Notes: a model not told the origin generated them from the sequence alone. A stretch of DNA of 64,000 bases from Solen grandis (GCA_021229015.1 CM037785.1:4181943-4245942); one strand, 5' to 3'; shown: positions 37,353 to 49,245, numbered from the stretch's first letter. Numbers and translations are program-made.

Positions 37353-38994
37353 GTCTAAAGTCGGTTTGATTGATTTGACATGGTTACCACTTCGGACAGT
37401 TTCAGTATATAGCGACGTCCAGTTCATTACACTAAAAGTCTGGACACACAATCTTGGGGCACAAAAATAGGTTGGAAATGTATATTGATCAATAAGTTAT
37501 GGGAGTTTAATATGAATGCGCCATTAAGAAATGAATACATTTTCTTTTATAATAAAACCTTTGCAGAATTATGAAAATGAAGTCACTTGCTGTACTGTAA
37601 TACCATATTTAATTCTGGTAACGTTATATAGAAAACAATGTGTATCTCTAATTTTGCAAACAGTTTTCATTTGTAAAAAGTAGACAAACTAGCATAGGCC
37701 ATTAGCCAATTTGAACACTGCCTTTAAACAGGTGAACTTAGAAATAAATTTCTGATAATCTCTTATTGGTCAAAATCCGGTGAAAAAATTCTGCGTCCAT
37801 AGCAAAAGCATACAACTGCCGCCGAATTAAGTGCAACCCTTTTTACTTCGTTAAGGACATTTCAGCGGGTTACCACTGATTTTTTTTTTTTTTTTTTGAA
37901 ATTCTCATTTTTTTAGTAGAATGTGAAAGGAAACCCCACATTTTAGGATTTCTATATTAAAATTATGATTAAATGTATATTTACCAAATGAGGGACCAAA
38001 AAGTCACATTTTTTAAAAAAAAAAAAAAAAAGAATCCATAGCTTTTGGTAAATTTTGTATATATTTTGGACCAGACACAAAGATTATGTTTCTCGTAGTG
38101 TATTTTTCATGCAGGCTGGCAGTGTTTTTAACCGTAACTTATAAAACACCCAATGAGTTACAAATTATGACAAAATATTCTAAAATATTATTTTGATATG
38201 TAATTAAAGTATTTAGGATGCAATCTTTCCAATTTTTCATGCTTTGATTTTTTTTAACAAATCTTTAGAAGAAAAGAGATGTTTTACCATAAGCAAAATC
38301 TCTAAAACGAGTATGGTGCCCCCTATTTTAAATCAATATATTTTGTTAGTTATTGTTTTAAATTTTAACTTATTGTGCAAAATTTTAGAAAAGATTTTCC
38401 GTTTGAAAAAAAAAACAAAAAAAAAAACAGAAAAAAAAACAAAAAAAAAACACGCTGAAACGCTTTTAAAGAGTTTATACTGGGGTCTTATAGAAGCATC
38501 CAAAAAGGCACATGTAACTATTTCTTCTTATTGTTGGTTCCCCTGTCATTACATATGCGAGATTTGTCAGTTACTATGGCTATTTGTTGTCAAAACTAGA
38601 CGTGTTACTTACCCCCATATACTTCCCAACTGCACCAAACTTAGTTTTCACTTGTCAATAAAGTCGCGTGAACTACTTTCTGTGTAGAATTTGTTGTCTT
38701 GCATTTGTCAATTTAATATTTCATGACGCGCACCTCTCATGATACATTGAACACAAATACAAACAAGATTGCAGACTCAGCAATTATCCAATTAAAGTGG
38801 ACGTTTGCATTTGCGATATGGATTTCTACAATGAAGCAAGCGCCCGCAACTATAAAATGGATGATGTCAGTTTTAAAAAGTAAGAAATGGAAGGATAAAC
38901 GATTGATCATAATTGGAATATGGTAGGTGGAGCTTTATCAACAAACCAGAACTTCGAAGTACAAACATTCAAGTTCAATTTCATGACCTTGGAG

Positions 38995-39200
38995 AGGAAA
39001 ATACAATGCTACCAATGTGCAGATTTACGCCAAGGACATGATACCACACCCAGTCACGTTATCCTGACATCGGGTAAAACAGTCCTGGAACTGTCCTTAT
39101 ATGCTGAGCGCCAAGCAAGGTAGCAATACCAGAACAATTTCTTTTGCCACTTTGGTATATGGCGGCCGGGGATCGAATCCATGACCCCCTCTTCCGGGGA
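38995..39200 (-). repeat. SINE family B, minus strand
   Basis: Contains ATGATACCACACCCAGTCAC and ATCCTGACATCGGGTAAAAC, complementary to the family B middle domain, and GGGGATCGAATCCATGACC, the complement of its B box. Confidence 0.75.
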
Positions 39201-40370
39201 AATATATAGGATTTTATTTGAGAGATTATTGATAAGCTCAGATTTAGAGAAGTATTATAGTCTCTTTAAAATAAAGACTAGATATATAGAAATCTAAGTG
39301 ATTGACGCCGCGTAAGTGTGGAAAAGGTTTTAAATTTGTCCATAGAACCGCATAATCGAAAAAAAGGGAGCCGCCACCATTATTATAGTAAAATAAAATT
39401 ATGTAATATACTAATATCATTTAAAAAAAAACAAAAAAAAACTTTATTGATCATTTACTTTATTGATGTTTGGAAAAAAGAAAAGAAAGAAAGAAAAAGA
39501 AACACATCTATGGAAATACGGCCGAAGACACTCTTGATTTATATGGACTTTCTAGAACACACTTTAGAAATCTCTGAACCAAACGGCCTAGAGCTGAGGA
39601 TATTTAGCAACTTTGGCAAAATATTTAGACCCGCTGTTTGTAACTAATATTCGCACATTTTGATTAAATACTCTGAAATGTATTTGCTTTATTTAAGCCA
39701 TGCTTTAAAAATTTGCATCAAAATAGTCTTGTATCGTGTATCAAAAGAGGAGCGTAATGTAAGACCAAATTTTGTTAAACTCTGCGATATGATAAATTCC
39801 ATTAAAATATTTATTGTTGAAAGAGTTGTCTTAATGTATAGAAAGCTTTAAATATTATAACCATGCACCATTGAATAAAATTTAAAATAATTACTTTATA
39901 GAAACATTTATTATAAATATAACTCATCGGTATCCATTTTTATATCAAATGAAGGCATTTAAGCAGTTGCTTTAAAGCTGAATTATTTAGTTAAAACAAC
40001 AACAACAAAACAAGTTACTTCATTCAGAATCAAATATGTAAAGTAAAATGTTCATTATTAATTGAACTTTTCTAGTTATTTGCACCACAGTTTACCAATC
40101 TTAAATTAATCCCGTTATTTCAAGCTATACATGCTTATCGCACACTATTCGTATTTATTTATTTGCTGATAAATACATTACTATTACTATAATATTCGGA
40201 AATATATTTAAAAAATCCTCTTCAAAACATAAAGGAATAAATGAAACATTAGAGCTATTCTGATACAAATAATTATCAAAATATTATCATGCATGTATAA
40301 TATCTGATAAACTAATTGTGTTCATGGAATAAACATTTAAGTTATTTAATGATTTTTATTCCAACAATTC

Positions 40371-40454
40371 TTCCCCACCGAGATTCGAACCCACGCGGTG
40401 AGATATTGTGTGGAGTAGAAGGCCGAGTCACTACCACTACGCTATTTTGGACCC
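40371..40454 (-). repeat. tRNA-like SINE head, minus strand
   Basis: The minus strand reads TAGCGTAGTGGTAGTGACTC (A-box-like) and then GTGGGTTCGAATCTCGGTGG (B box). The spacing suits pol III promoters, but the arms do not fold as a clean tRNA. Confidence 0.5.
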
Positions 40455-41448
40455 TTATTGTTAACGGATTAAGAACTCTTATAGCATTATCCTAGGGCTA
40501 TTAAATGAAACGATTCCCTTTCGTTGGAAAAATGAAATATCAAAAATAAGCTCCGTTTTGAAAATACTGTTTTGATAAATGCTGAAAGAAATGAAATTAT
40601 TATCTTTAAAAAACTAAAACAGCTAAAAATAGATTCAATCCCATACCCATTCGAAAGATATAACAAACAAGACATATAAAGAAGAAACGTGTAATTGACC
40701 GCACATTGCAGACGAAAGAACAAATCTGGCCTTTACTGTTGTACAGTATAGGTCTCAATTAAGCACGATCCGGGGGTTTATTTCCAACTCACTTTTACTT
40801 GCTCTCATTGCCTTCCCCTTTAAACTACCCTTTCCTTGGTTCTTTTCTAACTTGCTCTTTTCCCTATTCGGCCCTTTTCTTTCAATACCTTAGTCCCCAC
40901 CTTGCTTGCAATTCTTCTATTATACTCCCTCACCTCCTCATTCACATCATCTATTACACTTATCCCCTTTCCACTGTCAATTCTTCTCACTAATCTTAGG
41001 TTGCAACAAATATTTTAATTTAAGTGAGGGAAAGGCTTGCGAATGGAGAAAAAAGTTAGAGACAATGAACGGCAAGAGGAAGAGGGTACATATAGGAAAA
41101 TGCAAGTAATGACCTTGCAAGTCTCGAATCGTGAATTTGATTTAATTAATAGACAGAAGAAATTTCCGAAGCGAGAAAGACATGCGAGGATTAAGACGAT
41201 AATTATCGCCCTAAAAACCATGTTTTATTTTTGGACATGCGACAACGTGAAAGATATTTTATTGTCGCGTATTGGAGAGATGTGGATTAATATGACCGGA
41301 TCAGGACACCGTACAATCTCAAATGTACTTCAGTATAGTATAAAACATTAATTTATGTCTCAATAAAATTTCATAACAATAAGCAGTAAAAACCGAATTT
41401 CATTTAGAAGGCATATGTATTAAAAATATCCTTTTACTTTGTTTTCAG

Positions 41449-41504
41449 ATTATTAGGAAGCTGGACATTCACTGCGCAGCTTCGTACTTAGATTTGACAG
41501 TAAA
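41449..41504 (+). other. Probable 5'UTR part of the C-type lectin exon
   Basis: A good acceptor (CTTTTACTTTGTTTTCAG, ending at 41448) precedes the lectin ATG by 56 bases, so an untranslated upstream exon probably exists. Its position was not identified. Confidence 0.4.
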
Positions 41505-42142
41505 ATGTCTCCATTTGGTGGCTTTGAGAAAGGTCCAATAGTACTGCTGTTGTGCTTTATTTCCATTCAGACAATCCAAGGAAAAGAAGAAAAAACACAT
41601 GTAACACATCCGCCCGTGTGGGAATACACATACCAATTTGAGTTGTTCGAGAAAATATACGAGCAACTCAACCATGTTCAAAGAATCCTGCACCGTTTAA
41701 CCAACACAGCTGGAGTTACTAAATGTCCTGAATTCTGGGTACAAGGCGACAAGACGTGCTACTATCTTCCAACGTATTTGAGAACAGATTGGTTCTCGGC
41801 ACAAGTAACATGTGAGCGGTTTGGTGGCCATCTTGCTGTGCTCGATACTGCAGAGAAGGACGCGTTCGTTTCTGATTACTTGAAAGATGTGCAACAAGAA
41901 CTTGGGCGCCATGCAGCGTATGTATGGATCGGTGCCACGGATGTTTACAATGAAGGAGAATGGCGTTGGGTCAGTGGCGAATTATTAATTACACCAACTG
42001 GCGCAAAAATGCAGACCCAAGTGTTTCTGGCGAGAATGGGAGAAGGGAAGACTGCTTGGATTGGTCAAATGGTTGGAATGACAATGTTTGTAAGAACAAG
42101 TATCATTTCTTATGTGAAAAAGAAAGTCTGGATATATTGTAG
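41505..42142 (+). CDS. Secreted C-type lectin domain protein, interrupted by one frameshift
   Basis: The ATG at 41505 opens a signal peptide (hydrophobic IVLLLCFISIQTI, likely cleaved after IQG at about residue 26), a short linker, then a C-type lectin domain from about residue 73: CPEFWVQGDKTCYYL, WFSAQVTCERFGGHLAVLD, YVWIGATDVYNEGEWRWVSG. After GGCGAA (41976-41981) the domain continues in another frame, INYTNWRKNADPSVSGENG, REDCLDWSNGWNDNVC and KYHFLCEKE, ending at a TAG at 42140. Only two bases (41982-41983) stand where a codon is expected, so one base is missing. The WND calcium-site motif and the expected cysteines are present; the EPN/QPD position reads ADP, so the sugar preference is unclear. 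Signal and domain share one exon. Molluscan relatives act in pathogen recognition. It is either a young pseudogene or has an assembly indel. AATAAA lies at 42395. Confidence 0.85.
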
Positions 42143-42370
42143 CAGCAACAGCCTCGCTACAGCTTTGATTTCTGAACTATATTGGCTTCTGATGTTTGTA
42201 TATGTAATTGTTCTAGTGGAAGACATTGTTATGGTGTCCATTCCTTCTTTAAAGGTATACGCATATTTAGACAAAAAGAGAAAATGTGCATGACTCTTTG
42301 TCGTGTAACTTATAGACAAAAGTTTATCAAATTTAGTAGAATAAGCCCACTAGTACAATGTGTCACCAAT

Positions 42371-42394
42371 AAGGAAGGAAGGAAGGAAGGAAGA
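42371..42394. repeat. (GGAA)n microsatellite
   Basis: About five and a half GGAA units immediately upstream of the AATAAA following the lectin gene. Confidence 0.9.
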
Positions 42395-42661
42395 AATAAA
42401 CGCAATCATATGCTCAAATAAACAAAAGTTAATCTCTTATTTGAAACCAAATATACGCATGATGTAAAATATGGATAGTAGAATATGGACACGTTGTTTT
42501 TGACTGAGGATACTGGGTAATGTTGAAATAATATTATAAAACAGTATCACATATGACGAGTACCGATTAAAGGCAACATTGAAATATGATGTTCTTTTTA
42601 TCTTAAACATTTTAGCTTAGGATGTTATTGCAACGATAAGCTTGATTCTTGCACTAAAGAA

Positions 42662-43085
42662 AGTGACCGGCACGGAAGGCGGAGTTGTTAGAGCGTTCAT
42701 AACATAACCGAGAGGTTGTAGGGTCGATTCCCAACCGAGTGATACTAAAGTCATTAAAATGCCAGGGGCATATATGGGTTCATGCTTCTCAGCCGCGATT
42801 CTGTTGATTTTCCAAGGTTCTGAAATAAGAACCTCAATATGTGAGTCAAAGATGTTCGCAGAACTTCAAAATATAAATTTCATCTTGAATCTTTTGTATG
42901 CACATGCGTATTGTGCGCAATGGGCGTAACGCCCTCGAATGCTACTGCTATATCTTCATTACATTACGTTTTGAAAAGGGTAGTTCCAGGGCTGGTTGTC
43001 CCGGTGTCTGGCTAATGTGATTGGGTGTGATATCAGACATTTGTCTACAGTGTTATCAAATTCCACGCAGTGCACATAGCAAAAG
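42662..43085 (+). repeat. SINE family B, expanded copy
   Basis: Head GTTGTTAGAGCG and B box GGGTCGATTCCCAACCGAG, then ACTAAAGTCATTAAAATGCC. The middle domain (AGGGCTGGTTGTCCCGGTGT, GTCTGGCTAATGTGATTGGG) resumes only at about 42985, so roughly 200 bases have been inserted between head and body. Confidence 0.6.
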
Positions 43086-43390
43086 AATCACTACCGTCAC
43101 AAATGTCACGTGATGATGGTAAGCTAACAAAATTGCGGATTTTTGTTTACGTTTCCGTCTGCTGAACACCAAAGATATTTTTTAAAATACATGTATATAA
43201 ATATATTATTTTAATCACAAGGCTATATTAGATGTTTATTAAAGAAACTATACATGTACACTTAGGGTAATACCACTCGCAGGAAAAGATTTTATTTTGA
43301 AAAAAAAAAGAAAAAAAAAAGAATAACTAAATTCTGTTAAGTTTTACTTGTGGTGGCAGTGGTTATCGACAATTGTAAGGGAGGAGGTGG

Positions 43391-43414
43391 AGTGTGTGTG
43401 TGTGTGTGTGTGTG
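43391..43414. repeat. (GT)n microsatellite
   Basis: About eleven GT repeats ending in a G run. Confidence 0.9.
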
Positions 43415-44370
43415 GGGGGTAACTACTGAGTGTAATTTACAGTGTCACACTGAGGTCTCTTGAAGACAAAGTTCCGAATGACTGAAATATTCTCTTCGAT
43501 GGAACGCTGAACGCAATCAATCACGAACGGAAAGCAGACATTAACATTGTACCAAGAAGGCCGCATCATTTAAACTATGCAGTTAAAGTAGATCGTTCAC
43601 AGATGATCGGTACAAGTAATATATATCGATAATATATTTCGAGTATATATATATATATATATATATCTCGAAATAACGAGATGATACCTTGTTACAGCGA
43701 GATAAGGATTTTTTCCTTGACACGATTCGCTTTCTTCAACGTTTTGGAAATTATATGAGCCTAAGTATACTTTTTGTTTCAGAATTTATTCCTCTTTTCC
43801 ATCGTCATTTATTTTTCAAACTTTCTGCATCACTGCGCTATATATCAAACTGTTCAATTATTGGATACCATATTAACCCCTTTGCAAAACAATAAGTGGT
43901 ATTTTGTCTGCGTATGTGGTGTTCTATTTAAGATATCTGAAAGTAAACAATAGAACATTACGTTACCATCAAAAATGATATCTTAGGTGTGAGGTAAAGT
44001 CTAGAAATAAAAAAAAAAATACTTTATGCTTTATGTAAAATAGAAAAGTACCCCGCATGAAAAGAACTATGCAAATTGTGTTGCTTTTCTGCTACATTGG
44101 TTGAGTTTAAGTCATCTTGATTAATCTTTTAAATAAACTAAACTAAAAGTATTTCCTTATATTAGAAATATCATTATTTTATAAAGTGGTTATAATTTCC
44201 TTCGTGATTTTTTCATTTTGTTTTTGAAAGTTTGCAAAACTCTATGATCTGCTGTGTGCTTAAACAATATTTTCGACTGGCTGTAACAGGAGTTTCCCAG
44301 CTTTGTATAATATGTCCTTGTTCCGAGTAAACATACCGTGTAAATCCACTCCGCTGATAATGATTTTGAC

Positions 44371-44776
44371 TTGACTATTGACTATTTGAGTTTACCGTCG
44401 CTTCGACAGTATTTCAGGGCCCGCCATGGCCGAGCGGTTACAGTCGTGGACTACAAATCTCTCAGCCCCTCATCGCTGTGGGTTCGAATCCCGGTAGGGA
44501 CTTCGGATTTTCCATGTGAGGAAGCCTTTCATCTGGTTTACAGTAGGTCGGTGGTTCTACCCGGGGGTCTTCCTTCACCTGTAATTAGCTGGACGTCGCT
44601 ATATGACTGAAATACTGTCGAAGCGTCGTCGTCGTCGTCAACAACAACAACAACAAACAACAACAACAACAACAAACAACAACAACAACAGTATTTCAGT
44701 CATATAGCAACGTCCAGCTTAAAACAGGTGGAGGAAGACCCCGAATGCACGGAGGCATCCGAGTAGAACCACCAAC
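44371..44776. repeat. Cluster of SINE-A copies in alternating orientation
   Basis: A minus-strand tail fragment (44371-44416) directly abuts a nearly full plus-strand copy (44417-44624; A box TGGCCGAGCGGTTA, B box GGTTCGAATCCC). Then comes a CGT/CAA microsatellite (44619-44691) and a second minus-strand fragment (44690-44776). The arrangement is strongly self-complementary. Confidence 0.85.
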
Positions 44777-45411
44777 TGATATTGACTATACTCATACACT
44801 TAACGAATCTTGTGAGTACTCTGATTTCAAACTTATAGAGAAGATATATTTTCCAAAACATATGCCCAGTAAATATTAAAAATGTGCATTGGCTCAATCT
44901 GTTGTCTACTTGAATGATTTTGACGCATAATCAACTCTGTGAAACCAGTTTTCGTTGAAAGCTATAGAAAACCAAAAAAAAAAAAAATGTTATTTTGAAT
45001 ACAACAAATGCTATAGACAAGACTTGAGTCGGAGTACTTATAAGTTTCGTCTAGTATATTTTAAGGTACGAGTATACACCGCTACGGGTGTCTTCACATA
45101 AGGGAAGACATGTTTTTAAGGTAATGGTATAGCGCACTTCATGGAATCTTAAGATGGACGAGTAAAAATGAAGCCGCTGTTAATTATCGTACACAGCTAA
45201 GAGCGGTTGTATACATTGGAGCGTATATTTCTTTAGTTATTTTTTTTTTGTAAATTCGCTATTTTCTTGCATTTAATATCATCATATGATAATCACCGAG
45301 TCGTATCGAATAGTATTTCCAGAGCTTCCGGGGACCGGTTATTGCCACACAAACAAGAAATGTGCCTACTTGATATACTTACTTCCACCATAACACTTTT
45401 GTATATTTGCA

Positions 45412-45619
45412 TTAAGGTAATCTATCCATCATAAAATTATAATCATGGTCCTTCAAACGCTTAAAAAAGACTTTAGTGCAGATGCAAGCACCCATTGACT
45501 TTAAGTTATATGTTCTTATTCTCAAAGTGTATAAAGGCTTGCATTTACTATTAATATAAAAATCCCATGATCACTTGATAGATCATAATCACAATTTAAT
45601 GATGGATGTATTACCTTAA
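45412..45619. mobile_element. TTAA-flanked MITE, complete copy
   Basis: TTAAGGTAATCTATCCATCA at the left is mirrored by TGATGGATGTATTACCTTAA at the right. TTAA at both ends is the piggyBac-type target duplication. The interior (TCATGGTCCTTCAAACGCTT, AAAGGCTTGCATTTACTATT) matches copies at 20343 and 14127. No coding capacity. Confidence 0.8.
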
Positions 45620-47567
45620 ATCAGGACGATAGGTATGTCTCGAAGTTCTGCGAAACAAAAACCTAATTACTCTCAAAGGAAATCTTTTAATCATGATTAA
45701 ATATTTCGCAAATTTAGGGGTCACATCTCTTCATGACGCAATGGTTTTTAATACCCTGCACAATTACCCAGGTTGGTGATTATTACTGATTCATTTAGTT
45801 ATGGAGATACATGAGGCATAAGATGCCATATCGCAGTGTCGCATCCTTTTCGTAAAGTTTGGGGCCACAACTCAAATATAACTTGAAACACCTTTAAATA
45901 AACCCGAAGCGCAAAGTTTTCTATCACGGTGAACATTGAACATTAAAGCTTTAAACGACTTAATGTTTTTAGATATGCATGGCACAAAATTTTATGACGG
46001 TTGGAGGGATAGATGGCCATGAACTATATGCCATCTCCCCCTTTCAAAAATGGGGGCATAAAAACGTTCTTGAACCCGAAAAAAAAAATAAGACTGCATT
46101 TATATATCATTTTAAAGAGAATTTGGCAATACTGATATTTATTTGGAAAGAATTCCTAAATATCGATATTTGTTACAGTGAATCAAATGCACCTGTTTGT
46201 ATACGCCAACTTTAAATCTACTTAAAAATATATGCAATATTTGCAGAAAAGGCCTGGTAACGTTGTTGTTTTTTTACCTATTTTACATAAATATAAATAA
46301 CATATGAAAACACCAAAGTTCAAAGATACCTTGTTGAAGTAAATTGATCCCAGGTAATTAGCAAATGAAATTCTAGACTGATATGGCTTTTGACGAGTGT
46401 TACCTATTGCAGGAAAGTTGCTCTTTTCATGCACAATGCAAAGGTAATTTTCTTTGGATATTACATTTCAAATGCAATCTAAATGTCCTTCAGAAAATAG
46501 AGACCAAGAAGGTAAAGAAAAATAATATTAATATCATTAAAACATTTTCCATCACAATTTGTGGGACATAAACTTATACCAAAGCTGGTCATAAAAACTA
46601 GGTAATAAGTAATATTAGAAAAATCATTGAGATACGCGTACAGTTAGTTTTTGAGACATTTGAGCGGAATAGAAAGGAATGACAGCAAAGTTGTTTAAAA
46701 AAGGAGTCATATGGAGTTCTATTTTTAGATTTTGCTTTTGATAAAGTAAATAGATTTCTCACGCATGGTCTTTCATACCGTAAAAAATAAATCTGATAGT
46801 TTATAGAAATTCGTATTAAAGTAAACATTAATCTATACCCGGGCTATTTTATACATCATTTTATACCCGTTCTTACTATTTAAATGAACTTGATATCTAC
46901 AGTAAGTCAACAATTCGCTTTGAGATATTTGTTCCAATTTGATGCCTGAACGATTGTCGCCATGTTTAACTTAATCAAGATCAAAGTTGTGGATATTCCA
47001 CAAAACCTGATCGGTCCATAGAGAATATATTATGCACAAGCATGACTGCATGACTACCTTGTTACTAAACTAAAATATTTAACAAAAACAATATCTAATT
47101 TGTTTTTATTTCTCTAAGAACATTTGATAATGAAAGAAATGAAATTTATAGTTGAGAAAAGAAATTATCACCAAAAATATTAAGTTAAAATAATTTGATC
47201 ACTGATGTAAATGTAAAATATATGCTGAAATGGAAATCTCGTCGAACTTAGAATATACATATGAGGGGTCAGCATCATACGTATATTCCTTGGTTACGAT
47301 AAAGTGCCCCTCCCTTATTTATTTATTATTATCACTATTATTATTTTTTTATATATTTTTAGAGGTAGGTGGGTTAAAATGTATCTCATGGAATTCACAG
47401 GGTCATAGAACTGGTTCAACACAGTTAAGGTAGACTGAATATATTTAGCCCAAGTTTATTTGCTGTAGTTTTTAAAGTGTGTCAATCGTGGGGTTATACG
47501 GACGTGTTTGAATTTCGCCGAGTGAAATAGCTAAAGAAATCTGAGCTGCAAAACTGAAAATATTGCG

Positions 47568-47878
47568 ATGTCTACAAGTGCTAAGGCAAATGAAGCTATG
47601 CCATCTGAGAATGTGGAAAGTTCTTGCGAAAATCTTTCCGAATGGATTTCGACAAGGAAAAGACAAATGAAACTGACACTGAAGTTGTTTTTGCTTTTAT
47701 TGTACTTAGCCTATTACGGATACGCCATGTATTGCTCGTTCGGGGACGAGGAATCTATTCGACTGACCGTTTTCACTGGCTTTGGTTTATACATGTTGGC
47801 ATGGAGACGGATTTCAAACTTCGAGTCGTTCCAATCTTGGTTGAAGAAAACATCCAGAAACGTCAGGTCCATCTTAAA
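47568..47878 (+). CDS. Concentrative nucleoside transporter (SLC28/CNT family), coding exon 1
   Basis: CNT proteins are Na+- or H+-coupled plasma-membrane importers of nucleosides. This exon encodes a hydrophilic, Ser/Glu-rich N-terminus (residues 1-35), a first membrane segment at about 36-56 (LTLKLFLLLLYLAYYGYAMY), a second at about 64-80 (LTVFTGFGLYMLAW), and the family's RRISNFESF-type loop. The ATG at 47568 is chosen because no earlier in-frame Met fits. The best donor is AAA|GTATGG after 47878 (phase 2), giving ILK-TLYM; this matches the CNT pattern better than reading on to the in-frame stop at 47982. An alternative donor CAG|GTCC at about 47867 has the same phase. The first three exons together cover about 178 residues of a family usually 600-700 long. 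Confidence 0.85.
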
Positions 47879-48473
47879 GTATGGAAGAAGACCGCTTATA
47901 ATCAAATGGCAAGTATTGGCAGTTGTCACTGATATTTGTTATTGTTGCTGCATTGGATTTATATATTTTTTCCAGCGTATTTAAAATATAACCCTAACAT
48001 TTTTGCAATAATTGGACAGAAATCAATATCGCTTATTGATATGATAGTGGGTTTCGCGCATGGCTCTTAACCATTAACTTCATGAATATTCATGTACAAA
48101 TTAATGAATTTGTGAATATCAACTGGTTGATTTTAAATGGTATATGAAACAATGGGTGTATACCTTTACCATGAAGACGTATAAAAAGAAGAAACATCTT
48201 ACCGTAAGTTATGTCATATACCCCCACCACTGATGTTTTCATACCTCCACATGGAGAGTATCCAATTTTGTTTGGCTTAGATATGTTCTTGTTAAACGCG
48301 TATGAACATCGACTGGCTAGCTGAAAATCCCATACTTAATGAATTGAGAGTAACGAACGGATTGACCATAGGTGTCCGACGATCTTTAGAAAATGTTTCT
48401 AATATAAAACAAACCCACTCGAAAACCTTTATTATATACCGGTAGATAATGCAGTGCAATATTGATGCCGCAT

Positions 48474-48761
48474 TAGGTACTGTGGCAGGAAGGTCAAGGG
48501 TCCGATCACCGTGGCCGTGGTACCAAAGTCGTTCAATATAGCACTGATATATCTACCCAGTTTTACCCTCAGCACATAAGAGTTGCTCCAGAGCTGACTG
48601 GCCTAGTGTCAATTTATTTTGACTGAGTGTGGTATCATGTCAAGGGTCTACGGCCTGATATCTCAGTGAGGAAGAGACACATTCGTCTTATTTCTGAAAC
48701 ATTGTCGAAGGGAAGATACCCCCCCCCCCCCCCCCCAAAAAAAAAAAAAAAAAAAAAAAAA
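48474..48761 (+). repeat. SINE family B with C18-A25 tail, in transporter intron 1
   Basis: B-box region GGTCAAGGGTCCGATCACCG, body AGTGTGGTATCATGTCAAGG, tail TTTCTGAAACATTGTCGAAG, followed by 18 C and then 25 A. It lies between exons 1 and 2 of the transporter. The homopolymers may be mis-sized. Confidence 0.75.
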
Positions 48762-49026
48762 CCAAACATATATATAAATGAGAATACTTAAATCTTTCCT
48801 CAACACCCCTTACACCCAAAATAGGTGGAAAATGAAATGATTGGAGAAAATCATTTTGGTAGTATTTGATCTTGCAAATGTACAGTGAAGTAAAAAGTTC
48901 AAAACAGTATTAAGAGGTTCTTTGGCGTTAGGATATTTGAGTCGCATGTTGACGTCAGTGTTGTGAACTTTCGCGTCATCCCTGAAAGCTATGTAAAGTA
49001 TATGGTAATCTTATGCATAATTTTAG

Positions 49027-49171
49027 GACGTTGTACATGGCAATGGCTGCTGCTATAATCCAACACCTGATCAGGAATGTTGCGTTAAAAGAACCGTTCC
49101 ATCTGATGTCCCTGGCGGGTATTGCAGCTTCTATCGTTGTCATGGCGATCATGTCAACAAACAGGCGTCGG
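49027..49171 (+). CDS. Concentrative nucleoside transporter, coding exon 2
   Basis: Acceptor TAATTTTAG|G at 49026 and donor CGTCGG|GTACGA after 49171 (phase 2 in, phase 0 out; 145 bases). It encodes two membrane segments, TLYMAMAAAIIQHLI and LMSLAGIAASIVVMAIM, ending STNRRR. This aligns with the human SLC28 segment around the LVSFGG motif, where SLAGI replaces SFGGL. Confidence 0.85.
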
Positions 49172-49245
49172 GTACGATGACATTTTAGTACCTATCTTTC
49201 AGTGTTTTATCATGAGTCATGAAAAGCTTAAATTTCCATAAGGAT

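Larger units (their letters stand above)
30264..41448. other. Long gene-free stretch dominated by one repeated element
   Basis: Two copies of a 1.6-1.7 kb element, a perfect-TSD SINE-B, a SINE-B on the minus strand (38995), a tRNA-like head (40371) and a MITE (37167). The stretch 32510-33000 carries an internally repetitive, GGAGGA-containing sequence repeated twice (GAAATGTAGGAGGAG and GAAATGTAGAAGGAG). Frames at 38244-38687 and 40799-41351 follow low-complexity or pyrimidine-rich DNA and are not supported as genes. Confidence 0.6.
42143..47567. other. Intergenic DNA between lectin and transporter genes
   Basis: Contains a GGAA microsatellite (42371-42394), a SINE-B with an insertion (42662), GT and TA repeats, a palindromic cluster of SINE-A copies (44371-44776) and a complete TTAA MITE (45412). 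Frames at 45979-46571 and 46598-46828 are not convincing. Confidence 0.6.

Noticed and set aside
38244..38687. 147-codon open frame
   Set aside because: Mostly A/T-rich sequence with an artificial (KKT)n tract from A/C low complexity; no domain, no splice or start context.
38723..39123. Two 67-codon plus-strand frames
   Set aside because: The second lies on the antisense of a SINE-B copy; the first has no supporting feature.
40799..41351. Overlapping open frames upstream of the lectin
   Set aside because: They lie in a pyrimidine-rich stretch and give low-complexity Ser/Leu/Pro or basic peptides in different frames; no coherent protein.
44417..44505. Possible tRNA-Ser or tRNA-Leu gene
   Set aside because: Same reason: SINE-A head, repeated at several places in the window.
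46385..46441. Short block reading DECYLLQESCSFHAQCK, with EGF-like cysteine spacing (C-x6-C-x5-C) and possible splice sites
   Set aside because: Only half an EGF module, a poor acceptor without a pyrimidine tract, and no neighbouring EGF exons; probably chance.
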